Shown here in pieces: positions 34,743 through 44,016 of a stretch of DNA of 64,000 nucleotides. The stretch spans positions 1-64,000 of the forward strand of contig JAZSOT010000015.1 of assembly GCA_045537065.1 (NCBI GenBank). The letters are read 5' to 3'. Numbering within the stretch: position 1 is the stretch's first letter; every line of letters starts with the position of its first letter. The DNA comes from RGIG8709 sp045537065. Lineage in GTDB: Bacteria > Bacillota > Clostridia > Monoglobales > Monoglobaceae. The position numbers were made by a program, and so were the translations under genes. The notes under the pieces are model-generated. The model was not told the origin of the DNA. It searched no databases and saw nothing but the letters and a program-made list of their open reading frames with translations.

Positions 34743-35441
34743 ATGTCTATTTATGCAATTTCAGATTTACATCTTTCTTTTTCTGCGGATAAACCAATGA
34801 ATATTTTTGGAGATAAATGGAATAATTATACAGACAGACTTTATGAAAACTGGCAGAAAACGGTTTGCGGAGATGATGTTGTTATTATTTCAGGCGACAC
34901 ATCGTGGGCGACATATCTTGAGGATTGTTATGCAGATTTTGATTTTATTAACAAATTAAATGGAAAAAAAATAATTATAAAGGGTAACCATGATTACTGG
35001 TGGACCACTCTTAATAAAATGAATAATTTTGTAAAAGACAAATCTTTTGATTCTATATCATTTATGCAGAATAATACGGTTATTCACGACAATGTTGCAA
35101 TTTGCGGGACAAGAGGATGGACTATTAAAACTCCAAATTGTTCCGAACTTAATGAAAAAATATTTGAAAGAGAAAAAAGAAGACTTATTTTATCACTTGA
35201 AGAGGCTAAAAGACATAATCCTGAAGAAATTATAGTTGCCCTTCATTATCCGCCTTGTGAAAAGGAAAATGAAAATGTTGATTTTTTGGATATAATGAAA
35301 CAGTATGATGTTAAGCTTTGTGTTTACGGTCATCTTCATGCACAGTCACAAAAGAGAGCAATTACAGGGCTTAGCGAAGGTGTTGAACTTCGCCTTGTTT
35401 CCTGTGACTATCTTGAGTTTATGCCTGAAAAGCTTAAATAA
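34743..35441 (+). CDS. Calcineurin-like metallophosphoesterase
   Basis: A 232-residue two-metal phosphoesterase. Motifs in order: ISDLHLSF (Asp, His), SGDTSWA, KGNHDYWW and a late YGHLHAQ. The metal ligands are complete. The substrate is not determined; small relatives hydrolyse phosphodiesters or nucleotides. ATG 34743 follows GGAGGGAG; an in-frame ATG at 34704 lacks a ribosome binding site. It stands alone between the antisense DUF1540 gene and the tig promoter. Confidence 0.9.
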   Translation: MSIYAISDLHLSFSADKPMNIFGDKWNNYTDRLYENWQKTVCGDDVVIISGDTSWATYLEDCYADFDFINKLNGKKIIIKGNHDYWWTTLNKMNNFVKDKSFDSISFMQNNTVIHDNVAICGTRGWTIKTPNCSELNEKIFEREKRRLILSLEEAKRHNPEEIIVALHYPPCEKENENVDFLDIMKQYDVKLCVYGHLHAQSQKRAITGLSEGVELRLVSCDYLEFMPEKLK

Positions 35442-35524
35442 AGCGATTTCTATAGAAATTTTACTAAATATTCAGTCGTTTGTTGATGAAAAATTAATGT
35501 TTTTGTTAAATTTTTTTAATAGTA

Positions 35525-35553
35525 TTGTATTTTATTGTGTTGTGTGCTATAAT
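35525..35553 (+). promoter_or_regulatory. Strong promoter for tig-clpP-clpX
   Basis: TTGTAT at 35525-35530, 17-nt spacer, perfect TATAAT at 35548-35553 with an extended TGC just before. Transcription would start near 35560, 30 nt before the tig ATG. No CIRCE or CtsR operator is evident. Confidence 0.82.
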
Positions 35554-35589
35554 AAACAACATATGAGAACATAAGAGAGGAATGTTAGA

Positions 35590-36864
35590 ATGAGTACAGT
35601 AGAAAAATTGGAGAACAGTATGGTTAGCTTTGAATTTTCTGTTTCTGCAGAAGAATTTGAAAATGCAGTTCAGAAAGCCTATAAGAAAAATGTAGGTCGC
35701 ATTAACGTTCAGGGCTTTAGAAAAGGAAAGGCTCCAAGAGCTATTATCGAAAGATATTATGGTAAAGAAATTTTTTATGAAGATGCGGTAAATATTGTTT
35801 TACCTGATGCATATGATAAAGCAATAACTGACAATAATATAGAAGCTGTTGCTCAGCCTGAAATTGATGTTAAAGAGCTTTCGGCAGAAACAGGCGTTGT
35901 GTTTACAGCAAAGGTTACAGTTAAGCCTGAGTTTGAACTCGGTACATATAAGGGTATTGAGGTTGCAAAGGTAACTCACAGAACAACTGAAAAAGAAATC
36001 AATGCAGAAATCGAAAAAGTTCGTGAGAGAAACGCAAGACTTGTTAGTGTTGAAGACAGAGCTGCAGCTTTAAACGATACAGTTAATATTGACTTTGAAG
36101 GTTTTACAGACGGTGTTGCATTTGATGGTGGAAAAGGCGAAGGCTTTGATTTAGTTCTAGGCTCAGGTCAGTTTATTCCCGGTTTTGAAGAACAGTTAGT
36201 TGGTAAAAATATTGGCGAGGAAGTTGATGTTAACGTAACCTTCCCAAAAGAATATCATTCAGAAGATTTAAAGGGCAAGGATGCATTGTTTAAGGTTAAA
36301 ATTAACGGCATTAAAGTTAAGGAGCTTCCTGAACTTGATGATGAGTTTGCAAAGGATGTAAGTGAATTTGACACATTTGCAGATTATAAAGCTGATGTAA
36401 CAAAAAAACTTAAGGAAGCAAACAAAGCAAGATCAAAACAGGAATTTGAAAACAAGGTAATAGATGCGGTTGTTGAAAATACAAAAATTGACATTCCTGC
36501 TGCAATGATTGAAACTTCTGTTGAAAATAGTGTTCGTGATTTTGCAACACAGCTTTCATATCAAGGACTCGATTTTAAACAGTATATGCAATACACAGGT
36601 GCTACAATTGATTCATTGAAAGATCAGTTCAGACCTGATGCAGAAAAGAAAGTTAAAACATCCTTAGTTCTTGATAAGATTTCTAAGGTTGAAAATATTG
36701 AAGCTACTGACAAAGAAGTTGAAGATGTTCTTAAAATGTATGCAGAACAGAGCAAAATGTCACTTGAAGATGTTAAAAAATATATTCAGGTTGAAGAAAT
36801 CAGGGAAAACAAGATAATTGAAAAAACAGTTGAATTCCTTGTTAAAAATGTTGCTTCAAAATAG
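35590..36864 (+). CDS. tig: Trigger factor
   Basis: Ribosome-bound chaperone and peptidyl-prolyl isomerase. N-terminal ribosome-binding domain with the signature GFRKGKAPRAIIE; central FKBP-like domain (about 145-245: NDTVNIDFEGFTDG, LGSGQFIPGFEEQL); C-terminal helical arms. 424 residues. GAGAGG precedes ATG 35590. It is followed by clpP and clpX, the common tig-clp arrangement. Confidence 0.97.
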   Translation: MSTVEKLENSMVSFEFSVSAEEFENAVQKAYKKNVGRINVQGFRKGKAPRAIIERYYGKEIFYEDAVNIVLPDAYDKAITDNNIEAVAQPEIDVKELSAETGVVFTAKVTVKPEFELGTYKGIEVAKVTHRTTEKEINAEIEKVRERNARLVSVEDRAAALNDTVNIDFEGFTDGVAFDGGKGEGFDLVLGSGQFIPGFEEQLVGKNIGEEVDVNVTFPKEYHSEDLKGKDALFKVKINGIKVKELPELDDEFAKDVSEFDTFADYKADVTKKLKEANKARSKQEFENKVIDAVVENTKIDIPAAMIETSVENSVRDFATQLSYQGLDFKQYMQYTGATIDSLKDQFRPDAEKKVKTSLVLDKISKVENIEATDKEVEDVLKMYAEQSKMSLEDVKKYIQVEEIRENKIIEKTVEFLVKNVASK

Positions 36865-36883
36865 TATATTTAAGTAATAACTC

Positions 36884-36922
36884 GTAAGGTTAATCCGTGA
36901 TTATGCGGATTAACCTTACTTT
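36884..36922 (+). other. Perfect 14-bp hairpin between tig and clpP without a long T run
   Basis: Arms 36884-36897 and 36906-36919, loop of 8 nt, then TTTGAAT. It could be a weak terminator limiting clpP read-through or an mRNA processing/stability element; no clear promoter follows before clpP. Confidence 0.65.
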
Positions 36923-36964
36923 GAATATAAAAATTTTGTCGAAAAATGTTTTGGAGGTATAAAA

Positions 36965-37552
36965 ATGAATAATAGTTTAGTTCCTTATGTAATTGAACAG
37001 ACAGGCAGAGGAGAAAGGTCATATGATATTTTTTCTCGTTTGTTAAAAGACAGAATAATTTTTCTTTCTGATGAAGTTAACGATGCGACTGCAAGCTTAG
37101 TTGTTGCTCAGCTTTTATTTCTTGACAGTGAGGATCCTGATAAAGATATAAATCTATATATTAACAGTCCTGGTGGTTCTATCACTGCAGGTATGGCAAT
37201 TTATGATACAATGAAATATACAAAAGCTGATGTTTCAACAATTTGTGTTGGTATGGCAGCTTCGATGGGGGCGTTTTTACTTTCTGCCGGTGCAAAAGGA
37301 AAGAGATTTGCACTTCCTAACAGTGAAATTATGATTCATCAGCCTCTCGGCGGAACAAAAGGTCAGGCAACTGATATTCAAATTCACGCAGAAAGAATTA
37401 TTAAAATGAAAAATAAACTTAATCAGATGCTTGCAGACCATACAGGTCAGCCGCTTGATGTTATCCAGAGAGATACAGAACGTGATAATTTTATGTCAGC
37501 AGAGGAAGCTTTAAAATACGGACTTATTGACAAAATAGTTGAAAAAAGATAG
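36965..37552 (+). CDS. clpP: ATP-dependent Clp protease proteolytic subunit
   Basis: Serine protease of the ClpXP/ClpCP machine. Catalytic Ser in GMAASMGAFLLSAG, His in EIMIHQPLGG, and later Asp region. N-terminus MNNSLVPYVIEQTGRGERSYDIFSRLL is typical. 195 residues. GGAGGT precedes the ATG; clpX starts 18 nt after its stop. Confidence 0.98.
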   Translation: MNNSLVPYVIEQTGRGERSYDIFSRLLKDRIIFLSDEVNDATASLVVAQLLFLDSEDPDKDINLYINSPGGSITAGMAIYDTMKYTKADVSTICVGMAASMGAFLLSAGAKGKRFALPNSEIMIHQPLGGTKGQATDIQIHAERIIKMKNKLNQMLADHTGQPLDVIQRDTERDNFMSAEEALKYGLIDKIVEKR

Positions 37553-37570
37553 TTTTAAAAGGAGATAAAA

Positions 37571-38869
37571 ATGGCAAATATGAAGGATGATAAGAGACAA
37601 TTCAGATGTTCTTTTTGCGGGAAAACAGAGGAACAAGTCAAAAGATTAATTGAAGGTCCAGGCGTTTATATTTGTAATGAATGTGTTGAACTTTGCTTTG
37701 ATTTGTTTGATGATGATGCAGAAGAATATGCTCCTGTCAGCAATGTAATTGAAGATGTTCCAAAGCCAAAGGAAATAAAGGCATTTTTAGATGAATATAT
37801 TGTTGGTCAAGAGGCAGCTAAGAAAACTCTTTCAGTTGCTATTTATAATCATTATAAAAGAATTAATTTTCCAAAAGAAGAGAATGATATTGAACTTCAA
37901 AAGAGTAATATTTTAATGCTTGGACCAACAGGTGTGGGAAAAACTTTTCTAGCCCAGTCTTTAGCTAAAATGATGAATGTACCATTTGTTATTGCTGATG
38001 CCACATCTCTTACGGAGGCGGGCTATGTTGGTGAAGATGTTGAAAACATACTTCTAAAACTTATTCAGGCTGCAGATTATAATATTGAGCTTGCTCAACG
38101 AGGAATAATTTATATTGACGAAATTGATAAAATATCAAGAAAATCAGAAAACCCATCCATTACCAGAGATGTAAGCGGTGAAGGTGTTCAACAAACACTT
38201 CTTAAAATTTTAGAAGGAACTGTTGCTTCTGTTCCTCCAACCGGAGGAAGAAAACATCCTCATCAGGAATTTATTCAAATTGACACCACAAACATATTAT
38301 TTATATGCGGAGGCGCCTTTGAGGGGATAGATAAAATTATTACCAACAGAATTTCTGAAAAGGCTCTTGGGTTTGGTGCAAAGGTTGAAAGTAAAAAGGA
38401 TAGAGATATGGGAGAACTTCTAAAACATATCGAACCACAGGATTTATTGAAATTCGGACTTATTCCTGAGTTTATAGGAAGACTTCCAATTATCACAACA
38501 CTTGAATCACTGAATAAAGATGCACTTATGAGTATCCTAACAAAACCCAAGAACGCTCTTGTAAAGCAATATCAGAAGCTTTTTTCTATGGATAATGTTG
38601 AGCTTGAATTTACTGAAGATGCAGTTGGTGCTGTTGCTGATCTTGCGATTAAACGTAAGACAGGTGCAAGAGGTCTCAGAACAATTCTTGAATCGATTAT
38701 GCAGGATATAATGTTTGAAATACCATCAAATCCGGCAATACAAAAAGTTATAGTTACAAAAGATTGTGTTGTTAAAAAAGCTCAACCGGATGTCATTAAG
38801 GTAAGCACAAAACAAACATCTAAAAAAGCTCAAATTCAACACACTGCTGATGATAAATCAGCAAGCTGA
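37571..38869 (+). CDS. clpX: ClpX unfoldase ATPase
   Basis: AAA+ partner of ClpP that recognises SsrA-tagged and other substrates. N-terminal zinc-binding domain (CSFCGKTEEQ ... CNECVELC), Walker A GPTGVGKT, Walker B IIYIDEIDK, and the pore-loop GYVGEDVE. C-terminal Ala/Lys-rich tail. 432 residues; AAAAGGAG upstream. It would degrade proteins tagged by the tmRNA encoded at 61.4 kb. Confidence 0.98.
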   Translation: MANMKDDKRQFRCSFCGKTEEQVKRLIEGPGVYICNECVELCFDLFDDDAEEYAPVSNVIEDVPKPKEIKAFLDEYIVGQEAAKKTLSVAIYNHYKRINFPKEENDIELQKSNILMLGPTGVGKTFLAQSLAKMMNVPFVIADATSLTEAGYVGEDVENILLKLIQAADYNIELAQRGIIYIDEIDKISRKSENPSITRDVSGEGVQQTLLKILEGTVASVPPTGGRKHPHQEFIQIDTTNILFICGGAFEGIDKIITNRISEKALGFGAKVESKKDRDMGELLKHIEPQDLLKFGLIPEFIGRLPIITTLESLNKDALMSILTKPKNALVKQYQKLFSMDNVELEFTEDAVGAVADLAIKRKTGARGLRTILESIMQDIMFEIPSNPAIQKVIVTKDCVVKKAQPDVIKVSTKQTSKKAQIQHTADDKSAS

Positions 38870-38880
38870 GGGATGATTTT

Positions 38881-39438
38881 ATGAAGAAAAAAATATTTTT
38901 AATTCTATGTTTTGTTGTTTTATTACTATGCTCATGCAATAAAAATGAAAACGAACAAACAAATGTAACAACGGATGAATCTCAAAATATAACATATGTT
39001 ACATCAAATAAAGGGGATATAGATTTTACATCAAATTTCAGCATATTAAATCAGTATGAAGCTGATGTCAATGGCGATGGTAATGAAGATGAAATCACCC
39101 TTTATATTAATTCAAACAAAGATGCTGACGGAGAACTTATTAAAAACGACAATAATGAATGGATTCTGCTTGTAAATGATGTTTTCAATAATGAGTATTA
39201 TACTTTGTTTGATAAAAATATTCAGGTTGGAGACATATATTTTCAGGTTGTTGACTTCTTTGAAGATGAAGGTCCTGTAGAAAAGATATTACTTTATAAG
39301 GTTACAGGAACAGAAATTGAAATTATGTCATTTGATTATAAAAAGGATAAAGGCTTTGCTGTAACTGAAATATATAATACATCAAAGATTTGTGAAAAGG
39401 GGATAAATTTAAGATATTCTTCAATTCCGCATAATTAA
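38881..39438 (+). CDS. Small lipoprotein with a Ca-binding-like loop
   Basis: A 185-residue predicted lipoprotein; the signal peptide ends in LLLCSC, with Cys19 as the lipid acceptor. The mature part starts with an Asn/Thr/Glu-rich linker and includes DVNGDGNEDEI, an EF-hand/FG-GAP-like metal loop. No family assigned. It lies 11 nt after clpX and before a strong terminator, so it is co-expressed with the protease genes. Confidence 0.7.
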   Translation: MKKKIFLILCFVVLLLCSCNKNENEQTNVTTDESQNITYVTSNKGDIDFTSNFSILNQYEADVNGDGNEDEITLYINSNKDADGELIKNDNNEWILLVNDVFNNEYYTLFDKNIQVGDIYFQVVDFFEDEGPVEKILLYKVTGTEIEIMSFDYKKDKGFAVTEIYNTSKICEKGINLRYSSIPHN

Positions 39439-39443
39439 ATATA

Positions 39444-39475
39444 AAGCCGTAACACGTGAGTGTTACGGTTTTTTG
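39444..39475 (+). terminator. Terminator after the lipoprotein gene
   Basis: Stem of 9 strong pairs plus three flanking pairs (about 39444-39455 and 39460-39471) with loop GTGA and a run of six T. Confidence 0.92.
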
Positions 39476-39546
39476 TTATTTTAAATTATAAGATAACAAA
39501 ATTTATATTTTTTTGTAAAAATTGTTTATTTATTAGTAAAAAAATC

Positions 39547-39575
39547 TTGCATAGTGAAAATCATTGTGTTATAAT
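39547..39575 (+). promoter_or_regulatory. Promoter for gdhA
   Basis: TTGCAT at 39547-39552, 17-nt spacer, perfect TATAAT at 39570-39575 preceded by an extended TGT. gdhA ATG is 41 nt downstream. Confidence 0.8.
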
Positions 39576-39616
39576 TATCTATGTGTATAAAAAATTCATA
39601 AAATGGAGGAGTTATA

Positions 39617-40972
39617 ATGATTATAACAAACGAATACTTAAAGAGAGTTATAGCTGATGTAGAAAAAAGAAATGCCGGCGAAACCGAATTTCTACAGGCT
39701 GTAACAGAGGTTTTATCTTCATTGGAACCAGTTATTGAAAAAAATCCGGAATTTGAAGAAAATGCTCTTATCGAAAGACTTGTTGAGCCTGAAAGAGTTG
39801 TTTATTTTAGAGTTCCTTGGACTGATGATAATGGTAAGGTTAATGTTAATCGTGGTTTCAGAGTTCAGTTTAATAGTGCAATCGGTCCTTATAAGGGCGG
39901 TTTGAGATTCCATCCGTCGGTTTGCCAGAGCATTATTAAGTTCTTAGGCTTTGAACAGACATTTAAAAACAGTTTAACAGGTCTTCCTATTGGCGGAGGT
40001 AAGGGTGGTTCTGACTTCGATCCAAGAGGTAAGAGTGATAAAGAAATTATGAGATTCTGTCAGTCCTTTATGACAGAGTTATACAGACATATTGGTCCTG
40101 ATGTGGACGTTCCTGCCGGTGATATTGGTGTTGGCGGTAGAGAAATTGGTTATCTTTATGGTCAGTATAAGAGAATTAAAGGTTGTTGGGAAAATGGTGT
40201 TCTTACAGGTAAAGGCATTGAATACGGCGGTTCTCTTATAAGACCTGAAGCAACAGGTTTCGGTGCTACTTATTATGCAAATGAGGTTTTAAAGCACTTT
40301 AATGATACATTTGAAGGCAAAACTGTTGCTATTTCAGGTTTTGGTAATGTTGCATGGGGTGTTGTACAGAAGGTTGCAGAGCTTGGAGGTAAGGTTGTTA
40401 CTATATCAGGTCCTGACGGCTATGTATATGATCCTGATGGTGTTACAACAAAGGAAAAGATTGATTATCTTCTTGAAATGAGAGCTTCAGGCAGAGACCG
40501 TGCTGAAGACTATGCAGAAAAATTTGGTTGCAAATTTGTTCCCAAAACAAAACCTTGGGAAGTTAAGGTTGATATTTGTATGCCCTGTGCTACTCAGAAT
40601 GAAATTGATGTAGCAGAAGCAGAAAAGATTATTAACAACGGTGTTAAATACTACATTGAAGTTGCAAATATGCCAACAACCAACGAAGCAATGACTCTTC
40701 TTAAGGATAAGGGCGTTGTTATTGGTCCTGCAAAAGCGGTTAACGCTGGAGGTGTTGCTGTTTCTGCTCTTGAAATGGCACAGAACTCAATGAGATACAG
40801 CTGGTCAGCTGAAGAAGTTGATGCAAAACTTAAGAATATTATGATAGATATTCATGATTCATCTGTTGCGGCTGCAGAGCAGTATGGACTTGGTTATGAC
40901 CTTGTTGCGGGTGCAAATATTGCAGGCTTTATGAAGGTTGCAAAGGCTATGATGGCTCAGGGTATTGTATAA
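39617..40972 (+). CDS. gdhA: Glutamate dehydrogenase
   Basis: Hexameric enzyme joining ammonium to 2-oxoglutarate, or the reverse. The substrate-binding lysine lies in PIGGGKGGSDFDP, the catalytic Asp region in GPDVDVPAGDIGVGGREIGYL, and the dinucleotide fold in ISGFGNVAWG. 451 residues, the length of the NADP/NAD bacterial hexamers; coenzyme choice is not certain from sequence. GGAGG precedes ATG 39617. Confidence 0.96.
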   Translation: MIITNEYLKRVIADVEKRNAGETEFLQAVTEVLSSLEPVIEKNPEFEENALIERLVEPERVVYFRVPWTDDNGKVNVNRGFRVQFNSAIGPYKGGLRFHPSVCQSIIKFLGFEQTFKNSLTGLPIGGGKGGSDFDPRGKSDKEIMRFCQSFMTELYRHIGPDVDVPAGDIGVGGREIGYLYGQYKRIKGCWENGVLTGKGIEYGGSLIRPEATGFGATYYANEVLKHFNDTFEGKTVAISGFGNVAWGVVQKVAELGGKVVTISGPDGYVYDPDGVTTKEKIDYLLEMRASGRDRAEDYAEKFGCKFVPKTKPWEVKVDICMPCATQNEIDVAEAEKIINNGVKYYIEVANMPTTNEAMTLLKDKGVVIGPAKAVNAGGVAVSALEMAQNSMRYSWSAEEVDAKLKNIMIDIHDSSVAAAEQYGLGYDLVAGANIAGFMKVAKAMMAQGIV

Positions 40973-41005
40973 TTAAAATACAAATTATGTTTTATTAAAA
41001 ATTCT

Positions 41006-41037
41006 ATAGCCAAAGGTGATATTTCATCTTTGGCTAT
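41006..41037 (+). other. Strong hairpin between gdhA and zapA without a T run
   Basis: A 14-bp stem (41006-41019 with 41024-41037, one G-T pair), tetraloop TATT, followed by GGTGATTT, so it is not a canonical terminator. It lies 33 nt after gdhA and 32 nt before zapA. Confidence 0.65.
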
Positions 41038-41068
41038 GGTGATTTAATTATGAAGGAGGCTCTGCAGA

Positions 41069-41440
41069 ATGGAAAGAAAGAAGATTCGTGTAAGAATAGG
41101 CGGAGTAGAATATACTTTATTAAGCACTGAACAACCAGATTATGTGTATAAGATTGCTTATCTTGTTGATAAAAAAATGACAGAAATTATGAATGAAAAT
41201 TCAAATTTAAATTCTGCTATGGCTTCATTACTTACAGCTATTAATATAGCTGATGAATACTACAAAGATAAAGGTAACAGTGATAAACTGAGAGAGCAGG
41301 TTGCAGAATATAATAGACTTGCTGATGAATATAAGAATAAGTATATTATTGCTGAGGCTGAACTTAAAGAAGCTCAGGAAAAAATTAGTATGCTTGAAAA
41401 AGCGCTGAAAAAAATTGACGACAATGACGATTATATGTAA
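41069..41440 (+). CDS. zapA: Cell division protein ZapA
   Basis: FtsZ-ring-associated protein. N-terminal domain KKIRVRIGGVEYTLLSTE, YVYKIAYLVDKKM, then an extended coiled coil to the end. 123 residues, a little longer than the short form. AAGGAGG precedes the ATG. The zapA-U32 linkage seen here is common in Clostridia. Confidence 0.92.
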   Translation: MERKKIRVRIGGVEYTLLSTEQPDYVYKIAYLVDKKMTEIMNENSNLNSAMASLLTAINIADEYYKDKGNSDKLREQVAEYNRLADEYKNKYIIAEAELKEAQEKISMLEKALKKIDDNDDYM

Positions 41441-41468
41441 TTAATACATTTAGAAAGGGATATGTGTT

Positions 41469-43553
41469 TTGAACAAGATTGAACTCCTTGCTCCTGCAGG
41501 TAATTTTAACTGTCTTGCGGCTGCTGTTCAAAGCGGAGCAGACGCAGTTTATTTTGCGGGTAAAAAATTTGGCGCAAGAAGCTTTGCTGATAACTTCGAT
41601 TTGGAAGAAATTAAGAGAGCTATTGATTATTGCCATTTAAGAGGGGTTAAAACTCATATTACCGTTAATACAGCTTACAATGATAATGAAATTGATGATG
41701 TTATTGATTTTATAAAATTTGTTTATTCTGAGGGTGCAGATGCTCTAATTGTTTCTGATGTCGGTCTTGCATCTGTTGTCAGAAAAAATTTTCCGGGTAT
41801 TGAATTGCACGCAAGCACACAGATGACAATTCATAATCTCGATGGTGTAAAGTTCGCTGAAAAATTAGGGTTTAATAGGGTTGTTCTTTCCAGAGAATTA
41901 TCTTTTGAAGATATTTCGTATATAACAAAAAACAGTGCTGCAGAAATTGAAGTTTTTGCTCACGGTGCACTTTGTATGAGTTATTCAGGTCAGTGTCTCT
42001 TAAGCAGTATGATTGGTGGAAGAAGTGGAAATAGGGGGAGTTGTGCACAGCCTTGCAGGTTGCCGTTTTCTGCGGATGGAAAAGAAAAAAGATTTTTGCT
42101 TAGTCTTAAAGACCTTTCTTTGGCAGAGCATATTGATGCTTTAAAAGGTGCAGGAGTTTCTTCTCTTAAAATTGAAGGGAGAATGAAAGGCACGGCTTAT
42201 GTTTCTGCTGTTGTTGGAATATATAGAAAATATATTGATAACGGACTTAAGATAAATAATGAAGATAAAGAAATTCTAAATGGAATTTTCTTTAGAGGCG
42301 GATTAACAGACGGATATTTTCTTGGAATAAAAAATAAGAAAATGTTTGATTTTAATAAGCCGGATAATCCATACCTTAAACAATCTAAGGAATTTAATAA
42401 AATATATGGTAAAGACTATATAAACGAAGAAAATAAAAAAATTGATATAAATTTGAAATTTGAAGGAACTCTAGGCGAAAAACCTTTTGCAAAGGTATAT
42501 AAAGACGGAGTTTCTTATGAATATAAACATAATAATACTCTAGAAAAAGCCATTAACAATATTGCTACAAAAGAAATGATTTCGACCCAGCTTTCAAAAA
42601 CAGGGGGAACGCCTTTTCAGGTGCAGGGAATTGACGTATCTGTTTCGGATAATGTTTTTCTCAGCAAAGGGGAAATTAATGAAATTAGGCGTAATATTCT
42701 TGATGGTTTTGAAAAAAACTATATTCAAAGTTTTAAAAGAAATACAAAGGATATATGTGTTTATCCTGAAATTGATAAAAAAGATTTTAAAACAGGCTTT
42801 TCAGCATATATTTCCTTAAAAGAACAATTGGATGCTATATGTGGATATGATTTTGAAAGAATTTATGTTCCATTTGACATTGCGGTGAATAATCCTGATA
42901 TATGCGAGAAAATAAAAAAAGATAAGCTCGTTGTTACACTTCCCGAAATTTCAACAGATAAAGAAAAAATATATATTGAAGAGGGAATAAAACAGCTTGA
43001 TTATGTGGGCGTTAAAAGAGTGCTTATAAATAATTACGGTCAAATTAACTATGGAGATAAGTTTGATATAATATTGAGTCATAGATTTAATATATGGAAC
43101 TCTAAATCAATTAATTTGCTTAATGAATTTAAACCTATATCTGTTTTTTTATCACCCGAGCTAAATTTAAAGACAATTAATAAATTAAAAAAATTCTGTC
43201 AATGTGAAATAATAGCATATGGAAAAATTCCCGTAATGATTACGGAAAATTGCATTATTAAAAATATGGATAAATGTCCTTGTGATAAAGATAAATTTTA
43301 TTATATTACAGACAGAATGAATGTTAAATTTCCTGTTAAGAGTACAGGGAAATACTGCAGAAGTATTATGTATAATTCCGCACCTCTTTATTTAGCGGAT
43401 AAAATTACAGATAAATGTTTTGATGGCGTTGTTAAATGTCTGTATTTCACAACAGAAGATAAAGAAATGTGTAAAAAAATTTGTTCTGACTATTTTTCCG
43501 GATGTTCTGATAATATTCCGGAAATATATACCAGAGGTCATTTATATAAATAA
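41469..43553 (+). CDS. U32 peptidase-family protein with long C-terminal region
   Basis: A 694-residue U32 family protein. N-terminal TIM-barrel like domain with LLAPAGNFNCLAAAV, GADAVYFAGKKFGAR and the Cys-rich signature around SGNRGSCAQPCRLPF. The second half (about 330-694) is the extra region seen in the longer clostridial members (DUF3656-like). Family members RlhA and TrhP take part in RNA hydroxylation; peptidase activity is doubtful. The start is TTG 41469, 9 nt after AAAGGG. It lies between zapA and dut. Confidence 0.88.
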   Translation: MNKIELLAPAGNFNCLAAAVQSGADAVYFAGKKFGARSFADNFDLEEIKRAIDYCHLRGVKTHITVNTAYNDNEIDDVIDFIKFVYSEGADALIVSDVGLASVVRKNFPGIELHASTQMTIHNLDGVKFAEKLGFNRVVLSRELSFEDISYITKNSAAEIEVFAHGALCMSYSGQCLLSSMIGGRSGNRGSCAQPCRLPFSADGKEKRFLLSLKDLSLAEHIDALKGAGVSSLKIEGRMKGTAYVSAVVGIYRKYIDNGLKINNEDKEILNGIFFRGGLTDGYFLGIKNKKMFDFNKPDNPYLKQSKEFNKIYGKDYINEENKKIDINLKFEGTLGEKPFAKVYKDGVSYEYKHNNTLEKAINNIATKEMISTQLSKTGGTPFQVQGIDVSVSDNVFLSKGEINEIRRNILDGFEKNYIQSFKRNTKDICVYPEIDKKDFKTGFSAYISLKEQLDAICGYDFERIYVPFDIAVNNPDICEKIKKDKLVVTLPEISTDKEKIYIEEGIKQLDYVGVKRVLINNYGQINYGDKFDIILSHRFNIWNSKSINLLNEFKPISVFLSPELNLKTINKLKKFCQCEIIAYGKIPVMITENCIIKNMDKCPCDKDKFYYITDRMNVKFPVKSTGKYCRSIMYNSAPLYLADKITDKCFDGVVKCLYFTTEDKEMCKKICSDYFSGCSDNIPEIYTRGHLYK

Positions 43554-43578
43554 TTTGAATTGAAAGGCTGTGTGTTTT

Positions 43579-44016
43579 ATGGTAAATGTTAAACTTAAAT
43601 ATTTGTCTGATAAGGTTAGCAGACCTGAATATGCCACCAGAGGCAGTATAGGTTTTGATTTGTCTGCCGCAATTGATTCTTCATACACATTAAAGGCCGG
43701 AGAAAAAGTTATTATTCCTGCCGGAGTTGCTGTTTCAATTCCAAAGGGTTACGGTGGTTTCTTATTTTCAAGAGTTGGACTTGCCACTAAAAAAGGTATT
43801 GTTCTGACAAATGGTGCCGGAATTATTGATTCTGATTACACAGGGGAAATCAAGGTTCCGCTTATGAATATCTCGAATGTTGACTATGTTATTAAGACTG
43901 GTGACAGAATAGCTCAGCTTGTTGTTATGCCGGTTGAAAATGCTGAATTTATAGTTGTTGATGAACTTCCTGAAACATCAAGAGGTAATCATAGCTTTGG
44001 TTCTACAGGAAAATGA
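43579..44016 (+). CDS. dut: dUTP diphosphatase
   Basis: Hydrolyses dUTP to dUMP, protecting DNA from uracil. Trimeric dUTPase motifs: RGSIGFDLSA, SRVGLATKKGI, TNGAGIIDSDYTGEI, GDRIAQLVV, and the C-terminal RGNHSFGSTGK. 145 residues from ATG 43579; an in-frame GTG at 43570 is too close to GAAAGG. Confidence 0.96.
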   Translation: MVNVKLKYLSDKVSRPEYATRGSIGFDLSAAIDSSYTLKAGEKVIIPAGVAVSIPKGYGGFLFSRVGLATKKGIVLTNGAGIIDSDYTGEIKVPLMNISNVDYVIKTGDRIAQLVVMPVENAEFIVVDELPETSRGNHSFGSTGK

